From JBEBVQ01 sp964527735 (lineage in GTDB: Bacteria; Bacteroidota; Bacteroidia; Chitinophagales; Chitinophagaceae), in contig CAZGPG010000009.1 of NCBI GenBank assembly GCA_964527735.1, positions 1 through 64,000 of the forward strand: 64,000 nucleotides of DNA, read 5' to 3'. The notes beneath the pieces were generated by a model. The model did not search any database and was not told the DNA's origin. It saw nothing but the letters and a program-made list of their open reading frames with translations. The position numbers were made by a program, and so were the translations under genes. Shown here in pieces: positions 1-8,937 of this stretch. How positions within the stretch are numbered: position 1 is the first letter of the stretch; the number at the start of each line of letters is the position of its first letter.

Positions 1-105
1 CACATAGCGGCGTGCGTCATCCGTCCTGCATTTTTCGGCAAGCAATTGCTGTATCTTGTCAAACTCCAGGGCATCCGCGGCATGTGCCGGATATAGCTGC
101 ATCAT
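1..105 (-). CDS. mutS2: MutS2-family protein, N-terminal fragment
   Basis: An open frame runs leftward from ATG at 105 (a second ATG at 102) off the window edge, giving 35 residues. The peptide reads M-M-Q-L-Y-P, then LEFDKIQQLLAEKC and RTDDARR. This resembles the start of Bacteroidota MutS2 proteins, which begin with a short Y-P segment, an LEFDK helix and a small cysteine-containing helix. MutS2 is a MutS-related ATPase, usually with a Smr nuclease domain, linked to suppression of recombination or ribosome rescue. Only the N-terminus is visible, so ATPase and Smr motifs cannot be checked. The call rests on recalled family similarity. Confidence 0.6.
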   Translation of the reverse strand, partial: MMQLYPAHAADALEFDKIQQLLAEKCRTDDARRYV

Positions 106-202
106 TGTTTTTCCGGTGGGAGTGCAAAGTTAGGCAAGAGTTCATATTCTGAAAAGCAGAAAACATGTATGGGTGCAATTCAAATTTTCGCACAACGGCA
201 GG

Positions 203-320
203 GAGAACACCCCTCTCTATCTCCCCTCAATGGGAGACGATAACACCGTGTCGCAATCTGTACTTCCGTCAGTGTCATGATGTAATCGTCCCTCTTCGAG
301 GGAATGAGGGAGATGTTCCC
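203..320. repeat. Two-hairpin dispersed element, copy 1
   Basis: This is an imperfect inverted repeat of about 118 bases. The left arm contains CTCTCTATCTCCCCTC then GGGAGACGAT. The right arm contains ATCGTCCCTC then GAGGGAATGAGGGAG. Each arm can also fold on itself (CTCCC/GGGAG and CCCTC/GAGGG), so the whole would form a cruciform. Related copies lie at about 26380-26490 and 32996-33110 in the opposite orientation. A 64-codon frame across it (165-359) shows no protein features. Confidence 0.7.
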
Positions 321-397
321 CGTTCTTGTAAATTTTTACTATACGAATATTTGAAATGAACCCAACATGTACAATCATCTGCCCGCAGCTATCCTTC

Positions 398-895
398 TTA
401 TTCTTTCCCGATCTCGTTTAATAAACCCGCCAGGTCAAGCGGCCTGGTAAACATCTCCAGTGAGCCATCTTCCTTTGCCGGCCACAGTTCCCTGGGCCGG
501 TCCCAATATAATTCCACACCATTACCATCCGGATCATCGAGATATAACGCTTCCGATACACCATGGTCGCTTGCGCCGGTGAGCGGATAGGAGGCCTTAC
601 GCAGCCGGTCGCAGATGATTGCCAGGTCTTTTCTTGTAGGATAGAGAATCGCCGTATGATACAAACCCACACCGTCTCCGGATGCGCGGGGCGATCCTTT
701 ACTATGCCATGTATTCAAACCGATATGGTGGTGGTAGCCTCCGGCAGAGATAAATGCAGCCTGGTTGCCATACATGGTGGTCACCTCAAAACCTAATAAG
801 CCACAATAAAATTCCAGCGCCCGGTTAAGATCAGACACTTTAAGGTGCACATGGCCTATCCGTGTCTGTACCGGGACAATATATTCATTACCCAT
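398..895 (-). CDS. VOC (glyoxalase/dioxygenase) family protein
   Basis: This 165-residue protein has the single-module vicinal-oxygen-chelate fold. The expected metal ligands are visible: His in RIGHVHLKV (about residue 15 or 17), His80 in GLYHTAI, and Glu128 in GNGVELYWDRP. The wording, with DPDGNGVELYWDRP near the end, resembles one half of CatE-type catechol-2,3-dioxygenases. Those usually carry two modules and about 285 residues, so ring cleavage should not be assumed. It is a soluble enzyme with unknown substrate. It lies 127 bases downstream of the catalase gene on the same strand, but a strong hairpin separates them, so it is probably transcribed on its own. Confidence 0.8.
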   Translation of the reverse strand: MGNEYIVPVQTRIGHVHLKVSDLNRALEFYCGLLGFEVTTMYGNQAAFISAGGYHHHIGLNTWHSKGSPRASGDGVGLYHTAILYPTRKDLAIICDRLRKASYPLTGASDHGVSEALYLDDPDGNGVELYWDRPRELWPAKEDGSLEMFTRPLDLAGLLNEIGKE

Positions 896-953
896 ATCAA
901 TGACATTTATTGTGTTCGTGTGCGTTTTGCCGGTACATCAGAAACTGAATGGT

Positions 954-1003
954 AAAAGAGCTGTCTGAGAAAGCAAATAACAGGCTTCCCAGACAGCTCT
1001 TTT
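954..1003 (-). terminator. Terminator hairpin after catalase
   Basis: A 14-base perfect stem (AAAAGAGCTGTCTG at 954-967 with its complement at 990-1003) with a 22-base loop lies 20 bases past the catalase stop. On the minus strand it ends in four U residues. It could work in both directions. Confidence 0.7.
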
Positions 1004-1022
1004 CTCAATTCCTGAAAAGAGA

Positions 1023-2537
1023 TTATCCGTTAGTAGGCTTCGGCGCCCATTTATCATATGGCGTCATATCGAAGCTGTTCACCTCATCCATAGTCAGGCC
1101 AAGTGCAGTTGCCACACCTGTTCCGTATTCAGGATCCGCTTTATAGCAGTTTCTGATGTGGCGGACCTGGATGAATTTTTCTGCGCCGCCAATCTGTGCA
1201 GCCGTATTTTTAAACAAAACATCCGCTTTACCGTCCGCTTTGATAATCCGGAACAAATCACCGGGCTGGGTGTAGTAGTCCTCATCGTCGTCCCTGAAAT
1301 TGTGGGCATACGCTGTTCCTTCCAGCTCCAGAGGCGGCTCCTGTGATTCGGGCTGCTCCTGCCACTCACCATAGCTGTTGGGGTTGTAATGTTTTGCGTC
1401 GCCATAATTCCCGTCCACCCGCATGGCGCCGTCACGGTGAAAAGCGTGATAAGGGCACGTAGGTTTGTTTACGGGTATCTGGAAATGGTTTACACCTAAC
1501 CTGTAACGCTGGGCATCACCGTATGAGAACAGTCTTCCCTGAAGCATTTTATCGGGTGAGAAACCGATCCCCGGAACAATGTTTGTAGGGTTGAACGCTG
1601 CCTGTTCCACATCCTGGAAATAATTTTCAGGGTTTCTGTTCAACTCAAACTCTCCGACAGGAATAAGTGGGAAGTCTTTTTTAGACCAGACTTTGGTTAA
1701 ATCAAACGGATGGAAACGGTAGGTCTTTGCCTGTTCTTCCGTCATGATCTGAATAAACAGCTTCCATTTCGGGAAATCATTTCTTTCAATCGCATCAAAA
1801 AGATCTCTTTGTGAAGACTCCCTGTCCGTACCGACTATTTCAGCAGCCGCTTCATCCGATAAATTTTCGATCCCCTGCTGCGTCACAAAATGGAATTTCA
1901 CCCAGTGCCTTACATTGTCTTTATTGATAAAGCTGTACGTATGGCTTCCGAAACCGTGCATATGCCTGTATCCTCTGGGTATCCCGCGGTCGCTCATTAC
2001 AATAGTGACCTGGTGCAACGCCTCAGGAAGCAGCGTCCAGAAATCCCAGTTATTATTAGCGCTTCTCAGATTGGTTTTGGGGTCGCGCTTAACGGCATGA
2101 TTGAGATCAGGGAATTTCATCGGATCGCGAAAGAAAAACACCGGTGTGTTATTACCCACCAGATCCCATATGCCTTCTTCGGTATAAAACTTCAGTGCAA
2201 AACCCCTGATATCCCTTTCAGCATCTGCAGCGCCTCTTTCACCGGCAACGGTGGAAAACCTTGCAAACATGTCGATTTTCTTCCCAACCTGGCTGAAAAT
2301 ACCGGCTTTGGTGTACTGAGTAATGTCGTGCGTGACCGTAAACGTCCCGAAAGCGCCGGAGCCTTTCGCGTGCATTCTCCTTTCAGGAATCACTTCCCTG
2401 TCGAAGTTGGCCATTTTTTCGAGAAACCAGAAGTCCTGCATCAGCATGGGGCCTCTGGGGCCGGCAGTCTGCACGTTCTGATTGTCCGGAACCGGGGCTC
2501 CTGTCTGCCTGGTGAGTTTTGATTTTTTCTCTTCCAT
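1023..2537 (-). CDS. katA: Catalase
   Basis: Monofunctional haem catalase that disproportionates hydrogen peroxide in the cytoplasm. With the start at 2537 (MEEKKSKLTRQ) it has 504 residues, the usual length of small-subunit clade 3 catalases. The distal-side motif RRMHAKGSGAFGTFTVT carries the active-site His (about 56), VGNNTPVFFFRDP carries the active-site Asn (about 129), and RLFSYGDAQRYRLG carries the proximal haem Tyr. The frame extends nine codons further upstream, but the extension MCITTNLNK is not family-like and the A-rich leader sits just before 2537. The long open frame on the opposite strand (1890-2522) is a shadow. Confidence 0.97.
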   Translation of the reverse strand: MEEKKSKLTRQTGAPVPDNQNVQTAGPRGPMLMQDFWFLEKMANFDREVIPERRMHAKGSGAFGTFTVTHDITQYTKAGIFSQVGKKIDMFARFSTVAGERGAADAERDIRGFALKFYTEEGIWDLVGNNTPVFFFRDPMKFPDLNHAVKRDPKTNLRSANNNWDFWTLLPEALHQVTIVMSDRGIPRGYRHMHGFGSHTYSFINKDNVRHWVKFHFVTQQGIENLSDEAAAEIVGTDRESSQRDLFDAIERNDFPKWKLFIQIMTEEQAKTYRFHPFDLTKVWSKKDFPLIPVGEFELNRNPENYFQDVEQAAFNPTNIVPGIGFSPDKMLQGRLFSYGDAQRYRLGVNHFQIPVNKPTCPYHAFHRDGAMRVDGNYGDAKHYNPNSYGEWQEQPESQEPPLELEGTAYAHNFRDDDEDYYTQPGDLFRIIKADGKADVLFKNTAAQIGGAEKFIQVRHIRNCYKADPEYGTGVATALGLTMDEVNSFDMTPYDKWAPKPTNG

Positions 2538-2948
2538 TTTATTAAGATTTGTTGTTATGCACAAATTAATACCGATTATATTAATTGAAAGAAATAATCC
2601 GATAGAAAATATTTATGTCCGCCGCTCAGAAGTCCGTGAAACACCGGCAGGCTGACAAAAAAGGATCGTACGGCATTCAATTTTCCAATGCAGGGCAAGC
2701 GATCTTCCACTTGCTAAATTAACGAAAAAGGGATTAAAAACCATTGTTGTCCGTGGATAACAATGACAATAAATACACATACTTTATTCATCTCAATTCC
2801 AAGGAGCGCGGTATGCAGTCTTACCTCCTTCCCGCTCCGTCTGCTCACAGATCCCTCATGCAGTCGTCAGCAAGTCTTCGGCAAGTAACCACGGAGTAAG
2901 CTCGCTGTCGCAGATGTTGGTAACATTACGTTAATCCCCCTCCCATCC
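2538..2948. other. Intergenic region, no gene seen
   Basis: About 410 bases between the divergent catalase and DUF4175 genes. The first part next to catalase is AT-rich and should hold the catalase promoter, but I found no clean TAnnTTTG box. No open frame with protein-like features, no RNA gene and no repeat family member was recognised. Confidence 0.5.
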
Positions 2949-2965
2949 GGTGTGATATACACACC
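2949..2965. promoter_or_regulatory. Short inverted repeat upstream of DUF4175 operon
   Basis: GGTGTG and CACACC flank the 5-base centre ATATA, 31 bases before the DUF4175 start at 2996. The spacing suits an operator or a small hairpin. No regulator for it is evident. Confidence 0.3.
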
Positions 2966-2995
2966 ACTAACACTTATTTCCTTAAATTGCGGGTG

Positions 2996-5900
2996 ATGGC
3001 GACGAATGATTACGAACGGCTTATTGCGCATCTGGATGCTTTCATCCGGAAATACTATAAAAACAGGCTGCTGCGTGGTTCCCTGCTGCTACTGATATGC
3101 CTGTTGGGCTATATACTGGCGATAAGTGTAGGGGAATATTTCCTGTATATGCCCGTCTGGCTGCGTGTTTTGCTGGTAACGCTCTTTATCGGGGCGGGAT
3201 TGTTTGCACTCGTCGCCCTGGTCATCATCCCCGCGCTGAAAATGGCACGGCTGGGCAAGACCCTGTCGCATGAGCAGGCAGCAGTGATTGTGGGCCAGCA
3301 CTTCCCCGAGATCAGCGATAAACTGCTGAATATACTTCAACTGAAAAACAGCACAGACACAAGCGCCAGCATGGAGCTGGCCGAAGCAAGCATCCGGCAG
3401 AAAGCGCAGCAGTTGTCTGTAATACCATTTACGCAGGCGGTAGATCTTTCGAAGAATAAAAAATACCTGCCGTACCTGCTTCCGGTATTGCTGGCAGGCA
3501 TTTTTATACTCGTTGCCGCGCCAAATATTTTCCGGGATGCTTCCGAACGTCTGCTGCAACCCACGAAAGTGTTTGAAAAACCTGCTCCGTTCCGGTTTGT
3601 TATACAAAACACACCATTACGGGCCATCCATGGCCATGACTTCACACTGCAGGTTTCTGTGGAAGGAGATGCCCTCCCCTCCCATATGTCGCTCAGCATA
3701 AACGGCGAGAACCTGCCCATGTCGTCTTCTGAGCCCAATACATTCCTTTATACATTCCGCAGCGTCACAGCGCCTGTATCCTTTCGTTTGCACGCTGCCG
3801 GCTTCCATTCACAGACATACACCCTGGCCGTGATGCAAAAGCCGGTATTGAAATCATTCAAAATACACATTGACTATCCGGATTATACCGGCGTAGACGA
3901 TGAGATCCGGAGCAGTCTCGGAGACATGACGCTGCCGGCCGGCACTACCGTGCAATGGGCTTTCACTGCAGATCATACCGACAATGCCGCTATCCGGCTG
4001 GGTAACGCCGATCCCCTGCCCGTGCCTGGCAATGCTTCCCTGTTCGGTTTCCGTACCCGTTTTCTATACGACTCAAGCTATACACTGCTCCTCCACAACA
4101 AAGCTTCATCATATACAGACAGCTTCCGCTATCATGTCCGGGTAATACCCGATCAATATCCTGTGGTGCAGATACAGGAATTCAGGGACACCGTTACCGG
4201 AAGGCAAATATTGCTGACCGGCACCGCAGGCGACGACTATGGTATCTCACGTGTATTGTTCCGCTATGAGGTGAGTAATGGCAGTGGCCAGTCCGTCAGC
4301 ACAAAGAGCATCCCGCTCCCCGTATCGGCAGGCATGCTTACACCGGTACAATATTATTTTGATGTAGCCTCACTGGAGCTGCAAGCGGGACAAAAGCTCA
4401 GCTATTATATCGAAGCCTGGGATAATGACGGCGTATCGGGCAGCAAGTCTTCACGCAGCGAAACGATGATATACAGCATGTACGAGCCGGAGCAGACAGA
4501 CTCTGTGATCAATGCCCAGGCACAGCAGATCAGCGATGGCATCAGCAACAGCACAACCCAGTCCCGGCAATTACAACAGGAATACCAGGATCTGCAGCGA
4601 CGGATGCTGCAAGGGAACAATGCAAGCTGGGAGCAGCAACAGTTATTGCAGCAGCTCATGCAAAAGCAAACCGATCTGCAGCGGCAAATGGAGCAGGTGA
4701 AAAAACGGTTTGAAGAACAGGTGGAGCAAAGCAAACAAAAGCAGTTTAGCGAAGACCTGCGGGAAAAACAACAGGCGCTGAAAGAACAACTGGATCAGAT
4801 GCTCGACAAAGAGCTTCGTGAGCAGATGAAAAAGCTTGAGGAGCTGATGCAGCGCCTGAATAAGGAACAGGCATTCAAGACCATGCAGCAACTGGAGCAG
4901 GAAAACAAGCTGTTCAACATGGATATGCAGCGGATGCAGGAACTGATGAAGCAACTCGAAATGCAGATGCGGCTGGAAGACATGGCCAACAAAATGGAAA
5001 AACTGGCTGAAGACCAGCGGGACCTGAAAGAGCGTACAGAACAAAGTAAAAATGACAATGCTACCCTTGCCAAAGAGCAGGAGCAGCTGAAAAAGCAACT
5101 CGACAAAGCTATGCAGCAGGACATGAAAGAGATGCAGCAGCTCGGCGAAAAAATGCAGCAGGAGCAGAATACGGAACCCGTACAGGAACAGGGAAAAGAT
5201 GCACAGCAGCAGATGCAGGAGAGTAAGGATGCGCTGGAACAGGATCAGAAAAAGAAGTCGGGGGCAGCGCAAGACAAGGCAGCGCAAAATATGCAGCAGA
5301 TGGCCGAAATGATGCGCAAGCAGGCTGCCGGCATGGACATACAGCAGATAGAGATGGATATACGCGCAGTGCGGCAGATACTCACCAACCTGATGCGGCT
5401 TTCATTCTCACAGGAGCAACTGATGGAGACCGTACGGCAGACATCTCCCTCCCATCCTCAATATCTCGACAACCAGAAAGAACAAAAACAGCTGCACCGG
5501 CACTCACAAATGATACGCGACAGTCTATTCGTGCTCAGTAAACGATTGTTCCGTCTGTCGGCAACTGTGAACCGCGAAACCGGCGGACTGGAGAAAAATA
5601 TGGAATATGCCTTGACGGCGCTCGAAAACCGGCGGATAAACGATGCCGTCACCCGGCAGCAGCATGTTATGACGCACACCAACAACCTTGCATTAATGCT
5701 CAACGAAATGCTGTCTAACCTGATGCAGATGCAAAGCAACGCGCAGCAGCAAAGCGGAGGTGACGGAAGCTGCAGCAGTCCCGGCGGACAAAAACCCAAG
5801 CCCGGCGCAGGACAGCAATTGAAAGACATCATCACAGGACAACAAAACCTGGGGAATGCCATGCAGCAGATGCAGCAGTCACAACAGAAAGGACAGCAGC

Positions 5901-6421
5901 AATCCGGCGGGCAGGGCGAAGGTGAACAGGGCGAAGGGCAGGGAAATAAACAGGGGAAACAAGGAGATCCGTCAGAAGGAGAATACGGAGATGCCGAACA
6001 ACTGGCACGTATGGCGCAACAGCAGGCGGCGCTACGCAGGAAATTGCAGGAGTTGAACAGCCTGCTCAACAGCAAAGGAGCTGCCACATCAAAAGAACTG
6101 CAGGAACTGCTGGACCGGATGGACAGAAATGAAACCGATCTGGTTAACCGGAGGTTCAGCGATGAAATGATACGCCGTCAGCGCGAGATCCTCACCCGCC
6201 TGCTGGAAACGGAAAAATCGCTGCGTGAGCAGGAAGAGGATGATAAACGGTCTTCTCAAACGGCTAAAGAAATAAGCAGGCCGATACCGCCCGAACTGCA
6301 GCAAAAGCTCCTGCAGCAGCAGCAACTGCTTGAGCTATATCGTACAGCCCCGCCACAACTGAAGCCCTATTATAAAAACATGGTAGAGGCCTATTATCAG
6401 CTGATCGGCAACAATAAATAA
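2996..6421 (+). CDS. DUF4175-family membrane protein with long coiled coil
   Basis: A protein of 1141 residues. Three hydrophobic segments are visible near residues 28-49, 54-80 and 158-177, followed by a beta-rich region to about residue 500. After that comes a very long Gln/Glu/Lys/Met-rich coiled coil with a Gly/Gln/Ser-rich stretch (about 910-1000). This matches the DUF4175 architecture common in Bacteroidota, whose function is unknown. The layout suggests an inner-membrane protein with a large extra-membrane domain, which is inference. The ATG at 2996 (MATNDYERL) is preferred over an in-frame TTG three codons earlier. It lies 37 bases before the purine nucleoside phosphorylase gene and probably shares its transcript. 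Several antisense frames in the coiled-coil region are composition artefacts. Confidence 0.85.
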   Translation: MATNDYERLIAHLDAFIRKYYKNRLLRGSLLLLICLLGYILAISVGEYFLYMPVWLRVLLVTLFIGAGLFALVALVIIPALKMARLGKTLSHEQAAVIVGQHFPEISDKLLNILQLKNSTDTSASMELAEASIRQKAQQLSVIPFTQAVDLSKNKKYLPYLLPVLLAGIFILVAAPNIFRDASERLLQPTKVFEKPAPFRFVIQNTPLRAIHGHDFTLQVSVEGDALPSHMSLSINGENLPMSSSEPNTFLYTFRSVTAPVSFRLHAAGFHSQTYTLAVMQKPVLKSFKIHIDYPDYTGVDDEIRSSLGDMTLPAGTTVQWAFTADHTDNAAIRLGNADPLPVPGNASLFGFRTRFLYDSSYTLLLHNKASSYTDSFRYHVRVIPDQYPVVQIQEFRDTVTGRQILLTGTAGDDYGISRVLFRYEVSNGSGQSVSTKSIPLPVSAGMLTPVQYYFDVASLELQAGQKLSYYIEAWDNDGVSGSKSSRSETMIYSMYEPEQTDSVINAQAQQISDGISNSTTQSRQLQQEYQDLQRRMLQGNNASWEQQQLLQQLMQKQTDLQRQMEQVKKRFEEQVEQSKQKQFSEDLREKQQALKEQLDQMLDKELREQMKKLEELMQRLNKEQAFKTMQQLEQENKLFNMDMQRMQELMKQLEMQMRLEDMANKMEKLAEDQRDLKERTEQSKNDNATLAKEQEQLKKQLDKAMQQDMKEMQQLGEKMQQEQNTEPVQEQGKDAQQQMQESKDALEQDQKKKSGAAQDKAAQNMQQMAEMMRKQAAGMDIQQIEMDIRAVRQILTNLMRLSFSQEQLMETVRQTSPSHPQYLDNQKEQKQLHRHSQMIRDSLFVLSKRLFRLSATVNRETGGLEKNMEYALTALENRRINDAVTRQQHVMTHTNNLALMLNEMLSNLMQMQSNAQQQSGGDGSCSSPGGQKPKPGAGQQLKDIITGQQNLGNAMQQMQQSQQKGQQQSGGQGEGEQGEGQGNKQGKQGDPSEGEYGDAEQLARMAQQQAALRRKLQELNSLLNSKGAATSKELQELLDRMDRNETDLVNRRFSDEMIRRQREILTRLLETEKSLREQEEDDKRSSQTAKEISRPIPPELQQKLLQQQQLLELYRTAPPQLKPYYKNMVEAYYQLIGNNK

Positions 6422-6458
6422 ACACACACCAATCTGAACCATAAACTGTAAAATAGAA

Positions 6459-7280
6459 ATGAATCTGTTCGACCAGGTACAACAAACAGCTTCGATGATT
6501 AAGAAGCACACATCCGTTATTCCGGAAACAGGCGTTATCCTCGGCACCGGCCTCGGGGATCTTGCATCCATCGTGGACACAGAAACAGAAATCCCCTATG
6601 ACACCATCCCGAATTTCCCCGTCAGTACTGTAACCGGGCACGAAGGGAAACTGATCTTCGGCAGGCTAAACGGAAAGCAGGTAATAATGATGTCCGGGCG
6701 GTTTCATTATTACGAGGGATACTCCATGCACGAGATCACTTTCCCGGTCCGTGTTATGAAAGCACTGGGGGTACAATCCCTGATCGTATCGAACGCTGCG
6801 GGCGGCATGAACCGTTCGTACCGCATCGGAGATATCGTTTTGATCACCGACCACATCAACCTGTTCCCCGACCATCCGCTGCGCGGCGCCAACGACGACC
6901 GGCTCGGCCCCAGATTCCCGGACATGAGCGAGCCTTACAACCGCCGGCTCATCAGCCTTGCAAAAACTATTGCTGCAGAACAAGGGATCGAAGTACATAC
7001 CGGTGTTTATACTGGGATACAAGGACCAACCTTTGAAACCAGCGCCGAATATCGCTGGCTGCATACGATCGGCGGAGACCTCGTAGGCATGAGCACCGTA
7101 CCGGAAGCCATTGTAGCTATCCATGCCGGTATTAAAGTATTCGGGGCGAGCATTGTTACAGATATCGGCATCAGTGACGGCCCCCTGATACCTCTGTCGC
7201 TTGAAGACGTGCTGGCGGCTGCCAATGAAGCTGCGCCCCGGCTGGCCGGACTTACGGCAGAGCTGATAAAGAGAATGTAA
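6459..7280 (+). CDS. punA: Purine-nucleoside phosphorylase
   Basis: Trimeric (class I) purine nucleoside phosphorylase, 273 residues, which splits inosine and guanosine with phosphate into base and ribose-1-phosphate for purine salvage. Motifs in order are GVILGTGLG (phosphate-binding loop), TVTGHEG, GRFHYYEGY, SNAAGGMN, GPTFETSAE (with the base-contacting Glu) and VGMSTVPE. Length and motif order match the family throughout. It follows the DUF4175 gene by 37 bases and is followed by a palindromic terminator-like repeat at 7313, where it meets rpoN tail to tail. Confidence 0.95.
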   Translation: MNLFDQVQQTASMIKKHTSVIPETGVILGTGLGDLASIVDTETEIPYDTIPNFPVSTVTGHEGKLIFGRLNGKQVIMMSGRFHYYEGYSMHEITFPVRVMKALGVQSLIVSNAAGGMNRSYRIGDIVLITDHINLFPDHPLRGANDDRLGPRFPDMSEPYNRRLISLAKTIAAEQGIEVHTGVYTGIQGPTFETSAEYRWLHTIGGDLVGMSTVPEAIVAIHAGIKVFGASIVTDIGISDGPLIPLSLEDVLAAANEAAPRLAGLTAELIKRM

Positions 7281-7312
7281 ACTGATTAGCTGAGGCCGTT
7301 GTGATAAGATCC

Positions 7313-7341
7313 TGTCATGGCGGGCCTGACCCGCCATCGCC
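7313..7341. repeat. TGTCATGGCGGGC palindrome
   Basis: GATGGCGGGT-type palindrome (ATGGCGGG, short CCTGA centre, CCCGCCAT) between the convergent punA and rpoN genes. A close relative lies at 33161-33190. It is well placed as a two-way terminator, although no U run follows. Confidence 0.6.
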
Positions 7342-7358
7342 TACGGTTACCCCACTCA

Positions 7359-8831
7359 TCACAGCTCCTTCCGGAGCCGTGCAACCGGTATATTCAGTTG
7401 TTCACGGTATTTGGCCACTGTACGGCGGGCAATATTATACCCTTTCTCCTGCAGCAGCTCGGTAAGCTTTTCATCGGAAAGCGGTTTGCGCTTGTCTTCA
7501 CCGCTGATGAGATCGGTAAGGATACTTTTTACTTCACGGGTGGAAACCTCTTCTCCGCTTTCCGTCTGCAATGCTTCAGAGAAAAAATATTTCAGCTTAT
7601 AAGTGCCGAACTCTGTCTGTACAAATTTGCTGTTGGCTACGCGCGACACCGTAGATATATCCAGCCCCGTAACCAGGGCAACATCTTTCAGTATCATGGG
7701 CCTGATGGACGTATCATCACCGGTAAGGAAAAAATCTCGCTGCAGGTCGAGTATTGCCTGCATGGTATGCAACAGGGTATGCTGGCGTTGCTTGATAGCG
7801 TCAATAAACCATTTGGCGGCATCGAGCTTTTGTTTGATGAACAGCAATGCTTCCTTCTGCTGCTTGTTCTTCTTATCGCTGCGGCCATATGCCTGCATCA
7901 TTTCCTTATAGCTGTCCGACACTTTCAGCTCCGGAGCATTCTTGGCATTGAGCGTCAGTTCCGGCTGTCCATTATTATTAAAAATAAAAAAATCGGGAAT
8001 AACATAGCTCTCCGCCTTATTTACCACAGCAAAGGCTGAACCCGGTTTGGGATTCAACCGGATGATCATATTGATCACCTGCTTCAGTTCTTCATCAGTC
8101 AGGTTCAGGTGACGCTGTATCTTATCGTAATGCTTTTTAATAAACTCATTGAAATACTTTTCAATGATGATTATTGCATTTTTTGTCTCCTGGACCTGCG
8201 GGGTAATACGACGAAGCTGGAGCAGCAGGCATTCCTGCAGCGTCCACGCACAAACACCAGGCGGATCGAACTGGCGTATCTTGTGGATAATATCCGTGAT
8301 CTCCTCCACGGTCGTATAAATATTCTGGCCAAAGGCCAGATCGTCTACAATAGCGGTGGCTTCCCGGCGCAGGTAGCCGTCCTCATCGGTACTGCCGATT
8401 ATTTGCCGGGCTATCTGCCGGGAGCGATCATCCAGGTCGAGCATCCCCAGCTGATCGAGCAGGTATTCATGAAAGCTTGTTTCCACGCGCACCGGGAGCG
8501 TCTGGCGTTCCGTATCTCCGTTATTATAATAGTCATCGCCATAGCTGTAGTCATTGCGGTCATCGTCGTCATGACGTAGGAAATCATCTATATCCAGGCT
8601 ATCCGATACATCCGCCTGTTCGTCTGCCGGTTCCTCCTTATCCCCGAGATCATACTCATCTTCTTCATAATCAGGGCTGTCAGAGCTGTATTCAAGGGCA
8701 GGATTCTCTTCCAGCTCTTCCTTGATACGCTCTTCCAGGCTGGCAGTAGGCACCTGCAGCAGCTTCATTAGTTGAATCTGTTGCGGGGAAAGCTTCTGCA
8801 GCAATTTCTGTTGTTGCGATTGTCTGAGCAT
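7359..8831 (-). CDS. rpoN: RNA polymerase sigma-54 factor
   Basis: Sigma-54 protein of 490 residues, which directs RNA polymerase to -24/-12 promoters and needs AAA+ activators. Region I at the N-terminus is rich in Gln and Leu (MLRQSQQQKLLQKLSPQQIQ). Region II is strongly acidic (about residues 50-105). The core-binding region follows, and the RpoN box ARRTVAKYRE lies about 20 residues from the C-terminus. The end VARLRKEL is typical. It is divergent from tatC across 106 bases, and a TATTTTTG box lies at 8858-8851 upstream. No sigma-54 activator is encoded in the window. Confidence 0.97.
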   Translation of the reverse strand: MLRQSQQQKLLQKLSPQQIQLMKLLQVPTASLEERIKEELEENPALEYSSDSPDYEEDEYDLGDKEEPADEQADVSDSLDIDDFLRHDDDDRNDYSYGDDYYNNGDTERQTLPVRVETSFHEYLLDQLGMLDLDDRSRQIARQIIGSTDEDGYLRREATAIVDDLAFGQNIYTTVEEITDIIHKIRQFDPPGVCAWTLQECLLLQLRRITPQVQETKNAIIIIEKYFNEFIKKHYDKIQRHLNLTDEELKQVINMIIRLNPKPGSAFAVVNKAESYVIPDFFIFNNNGQPELTLNAKNAPELKVSDSYKEMMQAYGRSDKKNKQQKEALLFIKQKLDAAKWFIDAIKQRQHTLLHTMQAILDLQRDFFLTGDDTSIRPMILKDVALVTGLDISTVSRVANSKFVQTEFGTYKLKYFFSEALQTESGEEVSTREVKSILTDLISGEDKRKPLSDEKLTELLQEKGYNIARRTVAKYREQLNIPVARLRKEL

Positions 8832-8850
8832 AGGTCGTCTGCCTGTCCTG

Positions 8851-8858
8851 CAAAAATA
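8851..8858 (-). promoter_or_regulatory. Putative -7 box for rpoN
   Basis: TATTTTTG on the minus strand fits the Bacteroidota -7 consensus TAnnTTTG, 20 bases before the rpoN start. No good TTTG was found at the expected 19-21 base spacing upstream. Confidence 0.35.
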
Positions 8859-8884
8859 GCGCTTACGGCGAACAATCCCGCCGG

Positions 8885-8914
8885 TTAATTGGCTAATCAG
8901 GCCGATTAGCTACC
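8885..8914. repeat. GCTAAT-word repeat (single arm pair)
   Basis: TTAATTGGCTAATCAG and GATTAGCTA form a short inverted repeat in the rpoN-tatC divergent region. It belongs to the TTAGCTAAT family seen also at 10272, 45222, 58616 and 63265, and it overlaps the tatC -7 box. Confidence 0.5.
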
Positions 8915-8918
8915 TTTG
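8911..8918 (+). promoter_or_regulatory. Putative -7 box for tatC-rpiB
   Basis: TACCTTTG matches TAnnTTTG, 19 bases before the tatC GTG start. TTGG at about 8889-8892 is 18 bases upstream and could serve as the -33 element. Confidence 0.5.
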
Positions 8919-8937
8919 CTCCTTATCATACAGGCAG

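Noticed and set aside
165..359. 64-codon frame at the left end
   Set aside because: It runs across the two-hairpin repeat and has no start signal or protein-like composition.
4643..5287. Leu/Phe-rich antisense frame that looks like a membrane protein
   Set aside because: It is the complement of the Gln/Lys/Glu coiled coil of the DUF4175 protein, and reverse reading of such codons gives Leu and Phe.
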